A stretch of 64,000 bases of DNA from Prevotella pectinovora (GCF_000834015.1 NZ_JXQI01000064.1:1-64000); one strand, 5' to 3'; positions 26,056 through 35,627 are shown, counted from the stretch's first letter. Notes: generated by a model from the letters alone, not told the origin. Program-made: numbers and translations.

Positions 26056-26604
26056 TTACAACAGTTCTTCTATCTTCTTCTCGACGTTCTCCATATTCTC
26101 TGTCGGTTCGAAGCGCTCTACCACCATCCCGTATTTGTTTACAAGGAATTTGGTGAAGTTCCACTTGATGTCTGCCTTTGACTTGTAGTCGGGATCGGTC
26201 TGTGAGAGCATCTCGTCGAGAACCTTTGTCAACGGATGACTTTCGTCCCATCCGGCGAAGCCCTTCTGCGAAGTGAGGAATTTATATAGAGGATCGGCAT
26301 CAGGACCGTTCACCTTCACCTTCTTGAAGCGTGGGAACTCCGTGCCGAAATTCAATTTGCAGAACTCATGGATAGACTCATCGGTTCCTGGCGCCTGCTG
26401 TCCGAACTGGTTGCAGGGGAAGTCGAGGATTTCAAAACCCTGGCTGTGATATTTCTCGTAGAGCTTCTCCAGCTCTTCATACTGTGGAGTGAATCCGCAT
26501 TTAGTGGCTGTGTTGACAATCAGTAATACCTCGTTGGCATACTCCTTGAGAGCTACCATCTTTCCTTTTCTGTCCTTAACCGAAAAGTCAAATACTGTAT
26601 TCAT
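26056..26604 (-). CDS. Thiol peroxidase of the glutathione peroxidase family
   Basis: 182 residues from the ATG at 26604; a frame to 26682 adds non-family residues. The catalytic tetrad is visible: Cys in NTATKCGFT, Gln in FPCNQFGQQ, and Trp-Asn in KWNFTKF. The selenocysteine position is a normal Cys codon. In most bacteria with this type the electron donor is thioredoxin rather than glutathione, and the immediate trxB neighbour supports this. A TATTTTTG box at 26846-26853 could start a leader of about 230 bases. Confidence 0.93.
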   Translation of the reverse strand: MNTVFDFSVKDRKGKMVALKEYANEVLLIVNTATKCGFTPQYEELEKLYEKYHSQGFEILDFPCNQFGQQAPGTDESIHEFCKLNFGTEFPRFKKVKVNGPDADPLYKFLTSQKGFAGWDESHPLTKVLDEMLSQTDPDYKSKADIKWNFTKFLVNKYGMVVERFEPTENMENVEKKIEELL

Positions 26605-26903
26605 TTCTATTCTTGTTTTTTGTTTTAAAATATATTTCCGATTTATAACCTGTTCTTTTGTCAGAATGACGCCTTCTGCCACGGAGCCATTTGCGCCAAG
26701 GATATACCCTGCGCATTACAGGTTGAGGAATCCATGTCCCTACAGGCTGACAATCCTCTTACCACAGATTGATAATCCACGATTACTGACTTATAATATC
26801 TCCATTGCAGAGGCTTCAGAAGAAGCATTCTCGCCAATCTATTTGCAAAAATAGGCATTTCTGATGAAAAGGCACCAAATAAATGCGGAATATTTGCGAT
26901 TTT
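26605..26903. other. Long leader / intergenic region before gpx
   Basis: No credible gene. It holds the possible -7 box TATTTTTG (minus, 26846-26853). The gap also separates gpx from the endonuclease gene upstream. Confidence 0.4.
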
Positions 26904-27881
26904 TTATAAACCGAAGTCCATTGTCGCTGCCACTTTCTCTACCTGCGCCTCTGTCTTGTCCGGCAGATTGCAGAAGAAGTCTATCTTGTTGCCAAGTTTG
27001 TTCTGCAGTTCGGAGATGGAAACGACATATCCCTTCAGCGCATCGTCGCCATGATATACGTTGGTGTGCTCAAACCAGAAAGCGAGGCCGGAATACACGT
27101 TGAGTTTGGCACGCTTCCACACCACGGCTGCATAGAAATACTTCGGAACTATCATCTTGCCGCCGATACGCTGCAGGATATGGTTCTCGCTGTCTATCGT
27201 ACCGCCCTTGCAGACGAAGAGGGAGTCAGCGGAGGAGAACTTTGTTCCTGACACGAAGTTATACAGGAACTGCTCCATGTTTATCCACAGACCCTTGTAC
27301 TTATAGTTCTTGTCGCTTCCGTTGAACACCTTGTACTGCGGCTGCATATTGGTGAGATAGAACGTCTGCTTGTTTATGGCGAGGCTGTACAGGCGGTCGT
27401 TCGACGGACAGAGATGTCCATGGTCGAACCCTGATCCGTATATCAAATCCTGTCCGTTGCTCTTAGTGTAATAATCGTCAGCAGTCAGGCTTGCCACGTC
27501 GAAAGGATACTGCATCTCGCCTTCGGCGGCATACCATCGCTGCACATTCTTCTTTATGTTCTGCTTGGTCATCACATAGCATGTCCAGCGGTTTGACTTC
27601 AGAGTGCGGTCCCACTCCACACAGTAGTTCACTCCGTCTTTGTCGAACGCCTTGTCGCTCACCCTATAGGCTATGAACTGGCTGTTGCCTCCCTGCAGAT
27701 GCGGCACTTCGGTTCTTGTCGCGGCAGCATCGGTATAGTCGGTGTTTCTGTTTACGTTGGGTTCTTTTGCCGGTGAAGAACCGCCACCATCATTGTCGCT
27801 GCCGCATGCCGTGAAGAAAAGGACAACTGCCGCAGCATACATAGTACGAATAAGAAATCTGTTCTTCATAATGAATTTCAT
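26904..27881 (-). CDS. Secreted DNA/RNA non-specific endonuclease lipoprotein
   Basis: 325 residues from the ATG at 27881; a nearby ATG at 27869 gives an equally good signal. A lipoprotein signal ends LFFTAC-G, followed by a Gly/Ser-rich linker. The nuclease domain carries DHGHLCPSNDR, the active-site motif of the NucA/Serratia family (usually DRGHxxP; Arg is replaced by His here, common in Bacteroidetes), and TNMQPQYKVFN with the metal-binding Asn. It would degrade nucleic acid at the cell surface. Confidence 0.88.
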   Translation of the reverse strand: MKFIMKNRFLIRTMYAAAVVLFFTACGSDNDGGGSSPAKEPNVNRNTDYTDAAATRTEVPHLQGGNSQFIAYRVSDKAFDKDGVNYCVEWDRTLKSNRWTCYVMTKQNIKKNVQRWYAAEGEMQYPFDVASLTADDYYTKSNGQDLIYGSGFDHGHLCPSNDRLYSLAINKQTFYLTNMQPQYKVFNGSDKNYKYKGLWINMEQFLYNFVSGTKFSSADSLFVCKGGTIDSENHILQRIGGKMIVPKYFYAAVVWKRAKLNVYSGLAFWFEHTNVYHGDDALKGYVVSISELQNKLGNKIDFFCNLPDKTEAQVEKVAATMDFGL

Positions 27882-28102
27882 AATGATTTGAATTGTCTTA
27901 GTTTTCTTTTCCTCTGGCTGACTGTCGGCAGCAAGAGGATTATGCCCCAAAATGGGTTTAACCCATCTCATAAAACAGCGTAACGCCCGTTTCGGGGGCA
28001 AGACAGATTGGGATACAAACAAAAAGTGCGTTCATGCGCATATGCAACTACGCTTGAACACACTTTAATATCTTCCTGAATAATTATATATCTTAGTATA
28101 TA

Positions 28103-28354
28103 TTATTTGCGGGCTTTTCCATAGCGGCTCATGAACTTGTCCACACGACCTGCGGAGTCAACGAGCTTGCTCTTACCAGTATAGAACGGGTGAGAAGTGC
28201 TTGAAATTTCGACCTTTACCACTGGGTAAGTCTCTCCTTCAAATTCTACTGTATCGTTAGTCTTGCATGTAGAACGTGTAAGGAACATATCGCCGTTGGA
28301 CATATCCTTGAATACGACGGGGCGATAGTTTTCTGGATGGATACCTTTTTTCAT
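28103..28354 (-). CDS. rpmE2: 50S ribosomal protein L31 type B
   Basis: 83 residues. [41 protein letters not shown] and the basic end are diagnostic. It lacks the CxxC zinc pairs of type A L31, as expected for the zinc-independent form. Single-gene unit with promoter at 28416-28446. Confidence 0.97.
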   Translation of the reverse strand: MKKGIHPENYRPVVFKDMSNGDMFLTRSTCKTNDTVEFEGETYPVVKVEISSTSHPFYTGKSKLVDSAGRVDKFMSRYGKARK

Positions 28355-28415
28355 TTTAATCTAAAATTGTTTGTTTATTTGTTTATTATTTTCGATGCTT
28401 TTCAGCATTTGGCTG

Positions 28416-28446
28416 CAAAGGTAAGGCTTTTTTGTGGAATGGACAA
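28416..28446 (-). promoter_or_regulatory. Promoter of rpmE2
   Basis: Minus strand TTG (28444-28446), 20 bases, TACCTTTG (28416-28423). The leader is about 55 bases. Confidence 0.78.
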
Positions 28447-28507
28447 GAAATTTTGGAAAAATGTTGAACCAGCAGGCTAAATGAGGGGGCTACGCCTTTT
28501 TTAAGAC

Positions 28508-28627
28508 AAATAGGACGTTTTAGGACTTATAGGACAGATAGGACTTATAGGACAGATAGGACAAATACAGCCTTGCTATTAATCCTATAAGTCCTATCTG
28601 TCCTATAAGTCCTAAAACGTCCTATTT
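28508..28627. repeat. Perfect 45-base inverted repeat made of iterated TAGGAC words
   Basis: 28508-28552 and 28583-28627 are exact reverse complements, with a 30-base centre. Each arm is built from ATAGGACTT, ATAGGACAG and TTAGGACGT units about 9-11 bases apart. It lies 24 bases past the end of the four-helix-bundle gene. Confidence 0.95.
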
Positions 28628-28650
28628 CTCCTATAATTTCCCTCACTTTC

Positions 28651-29220
28651 TCACTTCTTCCATCCATTCTGTTGCCGATAAGCAATTCTGCCCCTCGTCA
28701 TTTCCTCCCTGATTCCACCGTTTTTCAGGAAATCCGCCTTTTGCCTCTCTATCAACAGTCTGAGGAGAGTGTCTGCTTGATGAATCAGTATTATTGCAAT
28801 ATTTGCGATGGTTTCAGCCGAACGGCTCGGAATCTGTTTCATATAAAATTCCGTATCGTTATGTCTTTTACAAATATCCCTCGTCTTTACAGTTCTTACA
28901 TCTGATATTCCCCACTGTACCAGTCCGTTTTGCCTGAGATAGTCCTCATAATCCAGCAATAGTTCTTGCAGACTTGCTTTCGCCACATTGGTCAGTTTCA
29001 GCTCCGTTTCTCGTGAGGTGGTTGCCGCCGCACTGCCCTCGGCAATATTCTGTCTGCCGCTGCGCGCAGCCTGTATCATCTGGTCTACGGTACGGTCAGT
29101 CCTGTCCAAGAATTTGTGTGCGAAATAATATGTGATGTCATATATGCAAGTTGCCTTCTGAAATGCTATCAAATCACGATAGCCTCCTTTCTGCGGAATA
29201 AACTCCTTGTCGTTTTCCAT
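28651..29220 (-). CDS. Four-helix-bundle protein with suffix domain (S23/Avd-like fold)
   Basis: 189 residues. The core (about 14-115) has YRDLIAFQKATCIYDITYYFAHKF, DQMIQAARSGRQNIAEGSAA and ELKLTNVAKASLQELLLDYEDYLR, the signature of the family first found in 23S rRNA intervening sequences and related in fold to Avd of diversity-generating retroelements. A C-terminal extension (ETIANIAIILIHQADTLLRLLIERQ, GGIREEMTRGRIAYR) matches the 'four helix bundle suffix' extension I recall. No reverse transcriptase lies nearby. The function of these free-standing genes is unknown. Confidence 0.85.
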   Translation of the reverse strand: MENDKEFIPQKGGYRDLIAFQKATCIYDITYYFAHKFLDRTDRTVDQMIQAARSGRQNIAEGSAAATTSRETELKLTNVAKASLQELLLDYEDYLRQNGLVQWGISDVRTVKTRDICKRHNDTEFYMKQIPSRSAETIANIAIILIHQADTLLRLLIERQKADFLKNGGIREEMTRGRIAYRQQNGWKK

Positions 29221-29254
29221 TTTATGTATTGTTAGATTTAGGAGTGCTTAGAAA

Positions 29255-29284
29255 AATCCCATCATCTGGAAGGATGATGGGATT
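29255..29284 (-). terminator. Terminator of the TonB-receptor/lipoprotein operon
   Basis: AATCCCATCATC and GATGATGGGATT form a perfect 12-base-pair stem with a 6-base loop. On the minus strand a T run follows. It sits 22 bases past the stop at 29307. Confidence 0.9.
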
Positions 29285-29306
29285 CTGAATATATAAGGTC
29301 AATGTT

Positions 29307-30719
29307 TTATTTAATTATAACGGTAGAGCCCATTGTCAAAGTGTAATCGTCAATCAACACATCTCCGCCTGGCTTTTTGGCATTCATTACAAGAACACTG
29401 TAAGTACCTTCTGTTTCGATTGTGAATGTATATGTGACTTTCACCCATTTCGTAGCTGTTATGTCGTTTACATAGTCACCATATTTATAATCGCTTCCGG
29501 TTGGGTTTGCTCCATCTTTCACCGGAACATATCCCGGACGAACAGAGGCACCTGTAGATGTTGCAGCTTTTGCATAGAACGTAACAGTATATTCACCTGG
29601 CTTCAGAGTTATCTCCTTGTAACCAAGGCGCTTGTTGGCAGAACTTGATCCACCTACCTTTACAGAATACTTTCCGCTGTGAGCATCTGTACTCTGGCTG
29701 AGTGTTGCATTTCCTGCAGAAGAAGCAGTCTTCCAGTTATTTGGCAATCCGTTTGTCCAGTTCTCAAAGTCGCCATTCGAAGCGCTCGCATCACCGGTAG
29801 TGCCGCCTTCAGAACCGCTGCCGCCGTTGCTCTTGAGCGAAACGAGATAAGCCTTGTCCTTAACGGTCTCTGGGGTGTTGCCCATATAGTTGACAACCTT
29901 GCCGCAGACTACCACTTCGTCACCAACATTGAGAGTTGCGCCTGAGGTGTATTTCTCATTGTTCAGATAAAGAGCACGGAACACATAGAACTGATTGTCT
30001 GCCTTGCCATCGTCGGAGATGTAGAATGTGGCATTGCCAAACTGGGTGCCATACTGCTCCTTGACTGAAACCACCTTTCCCTTGATATATACGTCCTTGT
30101 CTGACTCCACGTCGGCAGCGAGAGACGATGCATACTGGTTTGCAGCCACGCTGTTGAATGGGTTTGCCTTTGTACCGTCGCCGGTTGGCTGACCTGCTGC
30201 CGGCTGGTCTGAACCGCCGCCACCGTTGCCATTGATTGAAACGATATAGTTTCCGGTAGTGAATTCCTTTGTTCCGTTGTAGTTCACAAGCTTACCGCAT
30301 ATCACTACCTCATCGCCTGGCTTGAGAGCGTCCTCGCCAGAGAACTTGGTTCGGTTTGGTCCTGCATATCCGTTGAAAACGAGGAACTGGTTTGTTGCTG
30401 TACCGTCGTCGGAGATGTAGTATTTGAGACTGCCGTAGCTCGGGTCGAAACTGCCAGACTGTACTGACACTACCTTACCCTTTACATAGACTTCCTTGTC
30501 CTCGGCACCACCATTGTCAATATACTTGATGGCAGCAGCCACGTTGTACGGATCAGCCTGTGTACCGGTACCTGCCGGTTCCATTTCCGGACTTGAAGGT
30601 TCATCAGGTGTTACGTCCGGCATTTCATACGGTGCAGGAACGTCTTCACAGCTTGTCAGCGATGCGAATGAAAATGTCAGGGCAGCCATCGCCATTACTG
30701 AATATAATATCTTTTTCAT
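29307..30719 (-). CDS. Surface lipoprotein with two OB-fold-like repeats and a C-terminal carbohydrate-module-like domain
   Basis: 470 residues. The lipoprotein signal ends SLTSC-E. Two repeats of about 115 residues (beginning near 50 and 180) share DVYIKGKVVSV, YYISDDG..NQF.VF and LKPGDEVVICGKLVNY; this resembles OB-fold-like nucleic-acid-binding modules of secreted nucleases, though no catalytic residues are seen. The C-terminal part (about 300-470; NGDFENW, YTVTFYAKA, VLIDDYTL) resembles a jelly-roll binding module. It is the last gene of a three-gene operon. Confidence 0.75.
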   Translation of the reverse strand: MKKILYSVMAMAALTFSFASLTSCEDVPAPYEMPDVTPDEPSSPEMEPAGTGTQADPYNVAAAIKYIDNGGAEDKEVYVKGKVVSVQSGSFDPSYGSLKYYISDDGTATNQFLVFNGYAGPNRTKFSGEDALKPGDEVVICGKLVNYNGTKEFTTGNYIVSINGNGGGGSDQPAAGQPTGDGTKANPFNSVAANQYASSLAADVESDKDVYIKGKVVSVKEQYGTQFGNATFYISDDGKADNQFYVFRALYLNNEKYTSGATLNVGDEVVVCGKVVNYMGNTPETVKDKAYLVSLKSNGGSGSEGGTTGDASASNGDFENWTNGLPNNWKTASSAGNATLSQSTDAHSGKYSVKVGGSSSANKRLGYKEITLKPGEYTVTFYAKAATSTGASVRPGYVPVKDGANPTGSDYKYGDYVNDITATKWVKVTYTFTIETEGTYSVLVMNAKKPGGDVLIDDYTLTMGSTVIIK

Positions 30720-30770
30720 TGTATTTCTTTTTTATAGTTTTGTTACATTTTATTGAATTCTCAGCCTTGC

Positions 30771-31682
30771 TTATTTCACATCCTCGATGTCGCTGTCTGA
30801 GCGAAGGAGAATCTGCCAGGTGTAGCCGTATTTTGAAGGATTTGTGGCGTATACGGTGAAGATACCGGTGAGGTTCACCTTTCCCGTAGGCATCGCCTTG
30901 GCAGCGAAGTCGGCGTATGTGCTGCTGCGCACTACCATCAGACTCTGTGCCTTGCCACCGATTTTCACCGTGCGGCTCACTCCGTTTCCGGCGTCCTTGT
31001 CAGCCTCCGGTGCCCATGCCAGTTTGCCGTCAGCCTTGTCCATCTCCACGTTTTCCAGTGTCATCAGCTTTCCACGATGAGATTTCACGTATGCCACGTC
31101 TTTCAGCTTTGACACATCGAATTTCTCAGGCACCACCTTTGAAGCGTCTGCCGCACCGAGAATCTTGAAGTGCTCATTCCATACGTTGATGTTCATACGG
31201 CTTGGGAATGTCCTGCCGCTGGTATTCGTATATGGCACACCAACCTGCACGTTGTTGCCATAGATGCCGATATAGAGTCCCTTGAGGTTTACGAGGATTT
31301 CCTGTCCTACAGGCAGGAATCCGAAGAGTCCGCCCTTCTGTATGCAGATGAGGAGTCCCTCTCCGCTCTCGTCCTGCACGGCAATCTGGTTGTAGATGTT
31401 TCCCTGAATGTCGTTTCCGGTCACACGCACCTTCAACTGCCAGTCTTCCGTGATGCGCACGGTGTCGTTTGCCTGTGATGAGGGTATGAGGTCTACTGTC
31501 TTTGCCTTCAGTTCTTTTATGGATATCATCTTGGCATCGTCCTCCACGATGTCGTTGTTGCCATATGGAGCCACCTCGCCGGTCGGGTCGTTCCAGTCAT
31601 CGTCCATGCAAGAAGTGGCAAGTCCGCCGAGGAGCATTGCCGCAACGAGGAATTTTATATATTTCGTCTTTTTCATTGTCAT
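30771..31682 (-). CDS. DUF5689-type surface lipoprotein
   Basis: 303 residues; an ATG two codons later is equally plausible. The lipoprotein signal ends LATSC-M. The rest contains ISIKELKAKT near the start and GNIYNQIAVQDESGEGLLICI, typical of DUF5689, again a beta-rich OB-like unit. It lies 9 bases after the TonB receptor gene and 51 before the third gene. Such lipoproteins commonly accompany TonB receptors; a role in ligand capture is inferred. Confidence 0.8.
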   Translation of the reverse strand: MTMKKTKYIKFLVAAMLLGGLATSCMDDDWNDPTGEVAPYGNNDIVEDDAKMISIKELKAKTVDLIPSSQANDTVRITEDWQLKVRVTGNDIQGNIYNQIAVQDESGEGLLICIQKGGLFGFLPVGQEILVNLKGLYIGIYGNNVQVGVPYTNTSGRTFPSRMNINVWNEHFKILGAADASKVVPEKFDVSKLKDVAYVKSHRGKLMTLENVEMDKADGKLAWAPEADKDAGNGVSRTVKIGGKAQSLMVVRSSTYADFAAKAMPTGKVNLTGIFTVYATNPSKYGYTWQILLRSDSDIEDVK

Positions 31683-31691
31683 GAGAGTTTT

Positions 31692-34274
31692 TTAGAATTT
31701 ATACGCGATATTGAGGAGTCCGTTGGTGCCATAGGCATAGAACTTCATTGGATTCTTAGAGAACTTGTATGCACGTGTCGTTGCCGTTCCGTCGGCCTTC
31801 GGTGTGCTGTAGTCGCTTCTGCTCTGTTCGTATCCTCCGGTCACGATGTTGGTATTGTTCAGGATGTTCGTCACGGTGAGGTTGATTGAGAGCGATCCGC
31901 GCTTCAGGTATATGCTTCTTCCGATAGAGCCGTCTATCATGAATCCGCCGTGTCCCTTAGCCTGTGAGAGTTCGCTGCGCACCGGCTGGTTGTTTAGGAT
32001 GTCGCCACGCACCTTGCATGCTGACTCATATCTGTAGTTAGGAGAGTATGAGAGATAGATGCGGTCGTAGTAGTTGGCATTGAGGTCGATGAACCATCCG
32101 CCGCTGTGATAGCTGAGTCCGAGGCTTGCTGCCGTGAGCGGTGTGCCGTTGTCGCGCATACCTTTATTATATATATGGTCTTCAACGAGTCCGTCTGCCA
32201 CATCACCATATACCACGGCATTCTGCGAGCGCATATACTCGAGATTGGCGTCGTTGAGAATCTTGGCGTCGCTTATCTGTCCGACGAGTTTTACGTCGAA
32301 GGCGCTTGTAACACGGAATTTCAATCCTGCCTCAACGCCATAGTATGCCTTCTTCATGTTTGTGAGCGACACGTATGTGAATGAGTTAACGTCGTCCATA
32401 TAGAAGTTCTGCCAGTCGCTCACGTTGGTGAGGTAGCTGTAGTATGCGTTGATGTTGGCGTGCAGCCAAGAGGTCTGGAACTGGTATCCGATTTCTGAAC
32501 TGAACACGCGCTCGTTCTTGAGGTTGCGCACGAAGTCGTTGTTTATCTCCGGTGATATGAAGGCCGCCTTTGCCTGAGGTGCACGGTGCTCATATCCGAG
32601 TCCGAGGGTAAAGGTGTTGCCACGGCCCAGATTAACGTTGGCTCCGAATTTCATTCCGCCGTCAATGAACTGTGCCGTGTGGCTCTTGCCGTAAGAGTTG
32701 TCCTTGGCGAGACCGTTGCGCATCTTTCCGTCGCGCTGCATGGATGTATATCCCAGTTTACCGGCTATTACATAGTGCAGGTTGCCGAAGTTCTCCGAGT
32801 AGCTCGTCCACAGTTTGCCGTTGTTCACGAGCAGGTTGTAGTTGTAACCGAACTTGTCGTCTTTTCCCACGAGGCCGTTGCGGTTGTTGAGGTCATACTG
32901 CACCTCATCGGCATCTGGCGAATAGGTGCCGATGGCGTAGGTGTTCACGTTGTGGAATGTCGTTGCTCCGAGCATATCCTCCATCGTCTGGTAGTGCATG
33001 CCCTTGTTGGTAGCTCCCACAATGCCGATGTTCCATGCCTTGTCTTTGTCTATCTGCTTGTTGAAAGTTGAAGCCAATGCGATTGTCAGCGCATCATTGT
33101 GCTTTGCCTGCAGATAATACATGGCATCCTGTCCCTGTGCCGATGCCTGTTTGTTGGCATAATACAGCTGGTCCCAGTTTATCTGGCGGTTTGCCTTAGG
33201 TCCGCTCCAGAAATCGTATGCCGACTGCCAGTTGGCGAGCGCATCGATGTTCCGGTATGAGGTATTGGTGTCGTCCCAGATATCGAAATAGCTGCTCGGC
33301 ATATTCTTCCAGTAGTTTGGATGAGGGTTGTCGGCGTTGTTGTAGTTCAGCTTCGTGCTCTTATACATGCTGTACTTGCCCATGAGCGAAGTCGTCAGCT
33401 TGTCGTTGTCGGAGATTTTCCAGTCCCATGTGAGCAGAGCTGTCGGCGCAAAGTCGTTGACTACTCGTGAGTTGCGCTTTTTGCCGTTCTGGTATCCCCA
33501 GTATGGGTTGTAGTATCTGTCGTTTGCCATCCAGTACATCTCGTCAGTACCAGCTCCCTGAGAGGCGCGCTCCGTAGGGTTGCCCCATGTGGTGAGCGAG
33601 AGAGAGTGGCTTCCGTCACCGAACACCTTCTGCACTCCGAGGAAGTAAGAGAGGGAGTTATAGAACGTCCCCTCCACGTATCCTTCGTTCGCCCAGCGGT
33701 ATGTGAGGTTTCCTGAGAATGCCCAACCACGGTTGCTGAGTCCGGTATTGAAGGTGTACATGCCTCGCAACGTATAACTGCGATTGGCTCCGGAGAGCGT
33801 TATCCTGTGGCCTGCCGGCATGCTTGCCGGACGGAAGTTATAGTTGTTTGAACCTGCCATCCCCGTCATGGCAAAATTGTTGGTTTCAAACGGAAGGGCG
33901 AACTCCTGGTTCTTTGTCTGCTGGTTGAGTCCGCCAACGAGGGAATAGCGGAACTGCCCCGTCTCCATGTCGTTCATCGGCAGTCCGTTGATATAAACAT
34001 CGTTATACTTCTGGTCGAACGCACGATAACGGAAACGCACCGGCGAGAAGAGGAATCCAACCTCACTCGCATACATGTTGGAGTTGGAATTGACGATGGT
34101 AACGTTCTGCGACATATCATCGTCTTCTCCGAGCTGTGCCTCCGTAAACGTGAAAGCCGACTCGCTGAGAGCGGCGCCACGCTGTCCTATGGAGTCAGTA
34201 CCTACTGTCTGGGCCTGGGCCATAGAAGCGGAGCACAATGCCATCACGGCTAATTTCAGATTCTTCTGCTTCAT
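31692..34274 (-). CDS. TonB-dependent receptor-like outer membrane protein
   Basis: 860 residues. A signal peptide ends MAQAQ. A plug-like region (about 45-180; FRYRAFDQKYNDVYINGLPMNDMETG) leads to a long barrel rich in alternating aromatic strands that ends in an aromatic residue (LLNIAYKF). Unlike SusC proteins it lacks the N-terminal carboxypeptidase-like extension, and no clear TonB box could be picked. It heads the operon with two OB-like lipoproteins and is divergent from a secreted nuclease, which suggests uptake of products from nucleic acid or phosphorylated ligands. Confidence 0.83.
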   Translation of the reverse strand: MKQKNLKLAVMALCSASMAQAQTVGTDSIGQRGAALSESAFTFTEAQLGEDDDMSQNVTIVNSNSNMYASEVGFLFSPVRFRYRAFDQKYNDVYINGLPMNDMETGQFRYSLVGGLNQQTKNQEFALPFETNNFAMTGMAGSNNYNFRPASMPAGHRITLSGANRSYTLRGMYTFNTGLSNRGWAFSGNLTYRWANEGYVEGTFYNSLSYFLGVQKVFGDGSHSLSLTTWGNPTERASQGAGTDEMYWMANDRYYNPYWGYQNGKKRNSRVVNDFAPTALLTWDWKISDNDKLTTSLMGKYSMYKSTKLNYNNADNPHPNYWKNMPSSYFDIWDDTNTSYRNIDALANWQSAYDFWSGPKANRQINWDQLYYANKQASAQGQDAMYYLQAKHNDALTIALASTFNKQIDKDKAWNIGIVGATNKGMHYQTMEDMLGATTFHNVNTYAIGTYSPDADEVQYDLNNRNGLVGKDDKFGYNYNLLVNNGKLWTSYSENFGNLHYVIAGKLGYTSMQRDGKMRNGLAKDNSYGKSHTAQFIDGGMKFGANVNLGRGNTFTLGLGYEHRAPQAKAAFISPEINNDFVRNLKNERVFSSEIGYQFQTSWLHANINAYYSYLTNVSDWQNFYMDDVNSFTYVSLTNMKKAYYGVEAGLKFRVTSAFDVKLVGQISDAKILNDANLEYMRSQNAVVYGDVADGLVEDHIYNKGMRDNGTPLTAASLGLSYHSGGWFIDLNANYYDRIYLSYSPNYRYESACKVRGDILNNQPVRSELSQAKGHGGFMIDGSIGRSIYLKRGSLSINLTVTNILNNTNIVTGGYEQSRSDYSTPKADGTATTRAYKFSKNPMKFYAYGTNGLLNIAYKF

Positions 34275-34299
34275 AAATAAGTGTTATGTTTGTATGCCA

Positions 34300-34331
34300 C
34301 AAAGTTAACGCTTTTTTGACTAAGCGACAAA
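34300..34331 (-). promoter_or_regulatory. Promoter of the TonB-receptor operon
   Basis: Minus strand TTTG (34328-34331), 20 bases, TAACTTTG (34300-34307). A perfect match, 26 bases upstream of the start codon. Confidence 0.85.
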
Positions 34332-34403
34332 CATTACAAGATAAAAATACGGGATGTTACAAACATTTAATATCGCAATGCCAAAATAATGGAAAATAAT
34401 TCA

Positions 34404-34411
34404 TACCTTTG
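34404..34411 (+). promoter_or_regulatory. -7 box of the EEP nuclease gene
   Basis: TACCTTTG, 69 bases before the ATG at 34480. The -33 region has no TTTG. Together with 34300-34331 it makes a compact divergent promoter region. Confidence 0.55.
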
Positions 34412-34479
34412 TCTTTGGTTACAAAGACGTGGATAATTGTCAGACAGGCAGTATAGAAAAACAAAATATTTAAAACAAT

Positions 34480-35544
34480 ATGAAAATGAAAAGAATCAGT
34501 TTCTTGCTGATATTAGCGCTGTGCATGGTGTCTATCGGCGCAATGTCGCAAAATGAGAAAAAGTATTTGTGCTACGGAGTGGGATTCTACAACCAGGAGA
34601 ATCTCTTCGATACTTGCCACGACGAGGGCAAAAGAGACTACGACTTCCTTCCTACGGGGTCTTACCGCTGGAATGGGCTGAAATATTCTCACAAGCTGAA
34701 GAACATGGCGAGGGCTCTTGCCGACATGGGCACCGACGTGCTGCCTAAGAACGTGGGATGCGCCGTGATTGGACTGAGCGAGGTGGAGAACAGCAAAGCG
34801 CTCGACGACCTCACGGCACAGGAACCGCTGAAGGCACGTGGCTATAAATACGTACATATAGAGGGTCCGGACCGCCGTGGCATCGACTGCGCGCTGCTCT
34901 ACAATCCGCAGCTCTTCAAGGTTTGGAACACTAAGCTCGTGCCATACGTGCAGGAACTGGAGAAGGACAGTGCGTTTCTGACCCGCGGATTCCTGACCGT
35001 GAGCGGAGAGATGGCCGGCGAGCATGTGGCATTCGTGGTGTGTCACTGGCCGAGCCGGGCGGCTAAACCTTTCTATCGTGAATCGGGCGGCCGCCAGGTG
35101 AGAGCGCTGAAGGACTCGCTGCTCAGAGAAGACCCAAAGGTGAAGGTATTCGTGATGGGCGACATGAACGACGACCCCACAAACGCCAGCATGACGGAGG
35201 CTCTGGGATGCAAACCAGACATCGACGAGGTGGGCAAAGGCGAGATGTATAACCCATGGTACAACATACTGGTGAAAGAGGGATTGGGAACATTGACCTA
35301 TGGCGGTTCGTGGAACCTCTTCGACCAGATTGTAATGACTCCTAACCTGCTGAACAAAAAGGGAGCAAAGGATTTCTCTACACTGAAATTCTTCAAGAAC
35401 CAGATTTTCCGCCGCGACTATCTGTTCCAGACCGAAGGGAAATACAAGGGTGCTCCAAAGCGTACTCATGCCGGCGGCGTATGGCTCGACGGATACAGCG
35501 ACCACCTGCCGGTAGTCGTGTATCTGGTAAAAGAGCAGAAATAG
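34480..35544 (+). CDS. Secreted endonuclease/exonuclease/phosphatase (EEP) family protein
   Basis: 354 residues with a signal peptide ending near GAMSQ. EEP motifs in order: FYNQENLFDT, GLSEVEN with the catalytic Glu, IDCALLYNP, the GDMNDDP metal/catalytic loop, and SDHLPVVVYL with the catalytic His at the end. Family members cut DNA, RNA or phospholipid phosphodiesters. Position opposite the TonB operon suggests that both serve one scavenging system. Start chosen at the first ATG; the second, two codons on, is possible. Confidence 0.88.
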   Translation: MKMKRISFLLILALCMVSIGAMSQNEKKYLCYGVGFYNQENLFDTCHDEGKRDYDFLPTGSYRWNGLKYSHKLKNMARALADMGTDVLPKNVGCAVIGLSEVENSKALDDLTAQEPLKARGYKYVHIEGPDRRGIDCALLYNPQLFKVWNTKLVPYVQELEKDSAFLTRGFLTVSGEMAGEHVAFVVCHWPSRAAKPFYRESGGRQVRALKDSLLREDPKVKVFVMGDMNDDPTNASMTEALGCKPDIDEVGKGEMYNPWYNILVKEGLGTLTYGGSWNLFDQIVMTPNLLNKKGAKDFSTLKFFKNQIFRRDYLFQTEGKYKGAPKRTHAGGVWLDGYSDHLPVVVYLVKEQK

Positions 35545-35627
35545 GGATATGGAATAGATCTTAATTTGAGGGAACCAAGGCAAAATGGGTAATACCGAAG
35601 TTCAAGACTATATCACAGTAAGCCTTT

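Noticed and set aside
28508..28627. CRISPR array or simple transcription terminator
   Set aside because: It is one large inverted repeat of short words with no unique spacers, and no T run typical of a terminator follows.
28651..29220. Diversity-generating retroelement accessory gene
   Set aside because: The fold is Avd-like, but no reverse transcriptase, template repeat or variable repeat is found in the window.
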